Position numbers and translations under genes: made by a program. The notes beneath the pieces were generated by a model. That model saw only the letters and a list, made by a program, of their open reading frames with translations. It had not been told where the DNA came from and made no database searches. Shown piece by piece: positions 5,180 to 6,909 of a DNA stretch of 6,909 bases. Source of the stretch: Gemmatimonadaceae bacterium (GTDB lineage Bacteria > Gemmatimonadota > Gemmatimonadetes > Gemmatimonadales > Gemmatimonadaceae); assembly GCA_014378185.1 (NCBI GenBank), contig JACMOE010000259.1, positions 1-6,909 on the forward strand, given 5' to 3'. Position 1 is the first letter of the stretch. Each line of letters begins with the position of its first letter.

Positions 5180-5410
5180 AGCCTCACGACGGCTGTGCAT
5201 GCTCCACTCGCGACGCAACGTTCCGTGCGTAGCGAACAGCGGAATGAGAGTGTTCGTTATCTCGTTATCCTTGCGGCGTTGCGGCCGCATTGTGGTATGC
5301 AGCGCGACGGCGCGCGATGCGTCGCGGACAACGAGATCCGGTGCGCGTGACAGGCGCAGCTCGCCCGGTCACTCGGGTTCCGGTTCTGGCATCGTGTCTA
5401 GCCGGCATAG
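5180..5410. other. Non-coding region beyond the last attC
   Basis: I find no convincing gene here on either strand; open frames that cross it lack ribosome-binding sites and run into the terminator or the PEP-CTERM gene. It begins with the core GTTAGACA of what would be a fifth cassette. TGTCTAGC at 5395-5402 differs by one base from the TGTCTAAC that such a cassette's attC should start with. It may therefore be a decayed, gene-less cassette. Confidence 0.45.
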
Positions 5411-5475
5411 GACAAAAAAGAGGGCCGCTGCGGATTTCCGCGGCGACCCTCTCGATCAGCAGAACCCCGTTGCTA
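5395..5475 (+). other. Possible decayed fifth attC
   Basis: Three pieces fit a decayed attC: TGTCTAGC (5395-5402, one base off the 1L predicted from the cassette start GTTAGACA at 5173-5180), the central hairpin 5419-5452, and CAGCAGAACCCCGTT (5457-5471), 15 nt identical to 5156-5170 in the last intact attC. A 2L box and a proper GTTRRRY end are missing. The hairpin now serves as a terminator for the minus-strand gene. Confidence 0.4.
5414..5452 (-). terminator. Rho-independent terminator of the PEP-CTERM gene
   Basis: Arms 5419-5434 and 5437-5452 pair over 16 positions with one mismatch and one wobble, and on the minus strand the hairpin is followed by six T (5419-5414). It starts about 20 nt after the stop codon of the minus-strand PEP-CTERM gene. 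Confidence 0.9.
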
Positions 5476-6153
5476 CGCGCGACGGCGGCGAGACGCGAGA
5501 GCGAGGGCTGCGAGACCAGAAGCCATGAGCACATAGGTGCTCGGTTCCGGAACGGTGGTGGACGGAAGGCCGGGTGATTCCAGCGTAAATCGCATTCGCT
5601 CGATGACCGTGCCAGCCGGCGATCCGGAGATCACGTTGTAATTGAACGAGATGCTGCTGAACGACGCTCCACCCGCTCGCGTGAATCCTAGAACCGCGCG
5701 TCCGTCATTGTCGGTGGCGAACAGTGTCGTACCGTCCCACGTGGTGTTTTGCACGTTTAAGAAGGTGCCGAGTACCGCGCCAGTGTTTGACACGAAGTTG
5801 CCGAGTGTTTCGGCACTTTCACCCACCTTCGAGTGACCCGTGAATAGAAATTCCGCGAACGTGACCGGAGAGCTGAATGTGAAGCGGTATACGGCGCTCT
5901 GGCTGTTCCCGCCAAACCACAAGCCGGGAAAACGGCCCGGTCCAGGCGATCCGCCTATGGTAGAAAGAATACCGGGGGGAAGCGTTGCGGCGGTCAAGGA
6001 AGTGCCTTGGGCATCGAGGCCAAGGTAGGTCTTCGATGTCACGCCTGATGCACCTGACTGCAAGACCGTATGAGGAATAATGGTCTGAGCATGAACGGTG
6101 CCCGCGGCAAAATACACGGCGGAGGCGGCGGCGAGAATTGAGAAGCGCATCAT
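5473..6153 (-). CDS. PEP-CTERM exported protein
   Basis: A 226-aa exported protein. Residues 1-22 are a signal peptide (MMRFSILAAASAVYFAAGTVHA, cleavage after VHA before Gln). The C-terminus carries the complete PEP-CTERM sorting signal: VPEPST, a hydrophobic helix (YVLMASGLAALALA) and the basic tail SRRRRA. By family, such proteins are cut and sorted by an exosortase at the inner membrane and end up on the surface or in exopolysaccharide. The middle is a beta-rich, Gly/Ser/Thr-rich domain (YRFTFSSPVTFAEFLFTGHS, WDGTTLFATDNDGRAVLGFTR, FSSISFNYN) of the kind often seen in these proteins, without catalytic residues or Cys. ATG 6153 (or the adjacent ATG 6150) is chosen because it opens the signal peptide; a TTG at 6186 coincides with the predicted transcription start and has no ribosome-binding site. 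No exosortase gene is in the window. Confidence 0.9.
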   Translation of the reverse strand: MMRFSILAAASAVYFAAGTVHAQTIIPHTVLQSGASGVTSKTYLGLDAQGTSLTAATLPPGILSTIGGSPGPGRFPGLWFGGNSQSAVYRFTFSSPVTFAEFLFTGHSKVGESAETLGNFVSNTGAVLGTFLNVQNTTWDGTTLFATDNDGRAVLGFTRAGGASFSSISFNYNVISGSPAGTVIERMRFTLESPGLPSTTVPEPSTYVLMASGLAALALASRRRRA

Positions 6154-6195
6154 ACCTGGAGGGAAAGAGGAATACTCGGTGCCCAACCACTAAAG

Positions 6196-6212
6196 TTGCA
6201 AAACTCGTTCCC
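6196..6212 (-). promoter_or_regulatory. Sigma-54 (-24/-12) promoter of the PEP-CTERM gene
   Basis: The minus strand reads GGGAACGAGTTTTGCAA. Against the RpoN consensus TGGCACG-N4-TTGCA it keeps the essential GG (6211-6210) and GC (6199-6198) exactly 10 bases apart and mismatches only the first T and the C after GG. Transcription would start near 6186, leaving a leader of about 33 nt before ATG 6153. This agrees with the known link between PEP-CTERM genes and the PrsK/PrsR sigma-54 activator system. Confidence 0.75.
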
Positions 6213-6366
6213 TGGCCTGAAAGAGTGTTCACGTTCGCCGCGTGGAGCACGCTGTTTGGTGTAACTCACTGATGGATTTGACTTTACGAACTGCCGCACG
6301 TAGCAGCGCGCGGCTCGTCACCTGCTGTGCAGCCACAACAGATGCGGTGACGACGCGTCACTGGCC
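6213..6366. other. Intergenic region between PEP-CTERM gene and IS
   Basis: No gene is visible on either strand. As the region upstream of a -24/-12 promoter it would be the place for an activator binding site, but I see no strong palindrome or repeat to mark one. Confidence 0.4.
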
Positions 6367-6909
6367 TCAAACCGTCGCAGTGTATACCACGCGCCCAAAT
6401 CGGAACCTGTCAATGATTTTGAGACACCTGGCGGGTAGAGTTTCCTGAGCAGTGGGTGCGGTCGGCGGTGGTGAGGGCGGGTTGATCCAGGCGGCCGTGG
6501 GCAGGGCGGCTGGGGCGGGCGGTTTGTTGACGAAGCGGTCCGGTGACGCGTGATAGGCGGTCGTGAGCACCATCGCGCGTTGGGCGCGACGCGCGTCCGC
6601 ACGACCGTGATGCATGTCACACGGCGTGTGCAGGCCTAGGCCGCTGTGGCGATGGATCGTGTTGTACCAGACGAAGAAGGCGGTGCAGTAGGCGCGCGCA
6701 TCTTCCAGGGAGCCGAAGCGCGTCGGGAAGGTCGGCCGATACTTGAGCGTCTTGAATTGCGCTTCGGAGTACGGATTGTCATTCGACACGTGCGGACGCG
6801 AATGCGTCTTCGTGACGCCGAGCTCCGCCAAGAGGAGCGCGACGCTGGTCGACGTCATCGCGGCGCCGCGATCCGCGTGGATCGTCAGCTGCCCCCGCGT
6901 GATGCCTTC
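6367..6909 (-). CDS. IS3-family transposase OrfB, C-terminal part
   Basis: The minus-strand frame is open from the window edge (6909) to a TGA at 6367-6369, giving the last 180 residues of an rve-type DDE transposase. The second Asp of the triad is Asp13 in IHADRGAAMTS, the Glu is Glu49 in NPYSEAQFKTLK, and the gap of 35 residues is exactly the DD(35)E spacing of IS3/retroviral integrases; Lys56, seven residues after Glu, is also conserved. The following FGSLEDARAYCTAFFVWYNTIHRHSGLGLHTP is the usual IS3 OrfB end. Then comes a Pro/Ala-rich tail, and the final 20 codons (RCLKIIDRFR onward) appear to cross the element's terminal sequence into host DNA. The N-terminus, first Asp and OrfA lie outside the window. 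Confidence 0.9.
   Translation of the reverse strand, partial: EGITRGQLTIHADRGAAMTSTSVALLLAELGVTKTHSRPHVSNDNPYSEAQFKTLKYRPTFPTRFGSLEDARAYCTAFFVWYNTIHRHSGLGLHTPCDMHHGRADARRAQRAMVLTTAYHASPDRFVNKPPAPAALPTAAWINPPSPPPTAPTAQETLPARCLKIIDRFRFGRVVYTATV
6408..6909 (-). mobile_element. IS3-family insertion sequence, one end
   Basis: The element enters from the right edge. Its left end is placed at or a few bases before TGTCAATGATTTTGAGACA (6408-6426), which begins with TG and has the look of a terminal repeat. The other end is outside the window, so neither the inverted repeat nor a target duplication can be confirmed and the boundary may be off by several bases. Confidence 0.5.

Noticed and set aside
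5173..5200. Small hairpin ACAGCC/GGCTGT after the last attC as a terminator
   Set aside because: A 6-bp stem with no T-run is too weak to call.
5199..5577. Plus-strand frames between the last attC and the PEP-CTERM gene
   Set aside because: No ribosome-binding site or domain pattern; they run through the terminator hairpin and into the 3' end of the PEP-CTERM gene.
6154..6186. TTG 6186 as start of the PEP-CTERM protein
   Set aside because: It would put 11 polar residues before the signal peptide, has no ribosome-binding site and coincides with the predicted sigma-54 transcript start.

Overview
The window is GC-rich bacterial chromosome with a small mobile-integron-type gene-cassette array in its middle. 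The combination of a PEP-CTERM protein with a sigma-54-type promoter, an ornithine cyclodeaminase, a HEAT-repeat exported protein and a resident cassette array would fit an environmental Gemmatimonadota or a similar GC-rich, exosortase-bearing bacterium. That placement is a guess from gene content, not a measurement.

Layout. Positions 1-659 (minus) hold the N-terminal part of an exported HEAT-repeat protein. It is divergent from a complete ornithine cyclodeaminase gene (827-1843, plus), whose stop codon lies in a four-unit 9-bp tandem repeat. At 2069-2173 (plus) lies a 34-codon relic of the C-terminus of an integron integrase, with the catalytic Tyr position changed to His. From 2462 to 5179 four gene cassettes lie head to tail, each closed by an attC site (2944-3039, 3795-3890, 4387-4522, 5082-5179). 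Cassette 1 encodes a four-helix membrane protein. Cassette 2 is a VapBC-type toxin-antitoxin pair (AbrB-fold antitoxin and PIN-domain toxin). Cassette 3 encodes a lipoprotein with an NTF2/SnoaL-like look. Cassette 4 is a HicBA toxin-antitoxin pair. Beyond the last attC a non-coding stretch carries a possible decayed fifth attC. Then come a PEP-CTERM protein gene (5473-6153, minus) with a clear terminator and a good -24/-12 promoter, and the 3' part of an IS3-family transposase that runs off the window (6367-6909, minus).

How it works together. Each cassette's first bases are the exact reverse complement of the first bases of its own attC, over 9 to 12 nt. That is expected if each was inserted as a circle by an integron integrase, and it makes the array assignment firm without any database. 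No intact integrase is visible. The only trace is a truncated, probably inactive C-terminus that reads toward the array, the orientation of so-called reverse integrons, so the array looks like a stranded remnant (a cluster of attC sites lacking an integrase). The two toxin-antitoxin cassettes have long leaders and probably their own promoters, and may help hold the array in place. The two single-gene cassettes have very short leaders and probably depend on upstream transcription.
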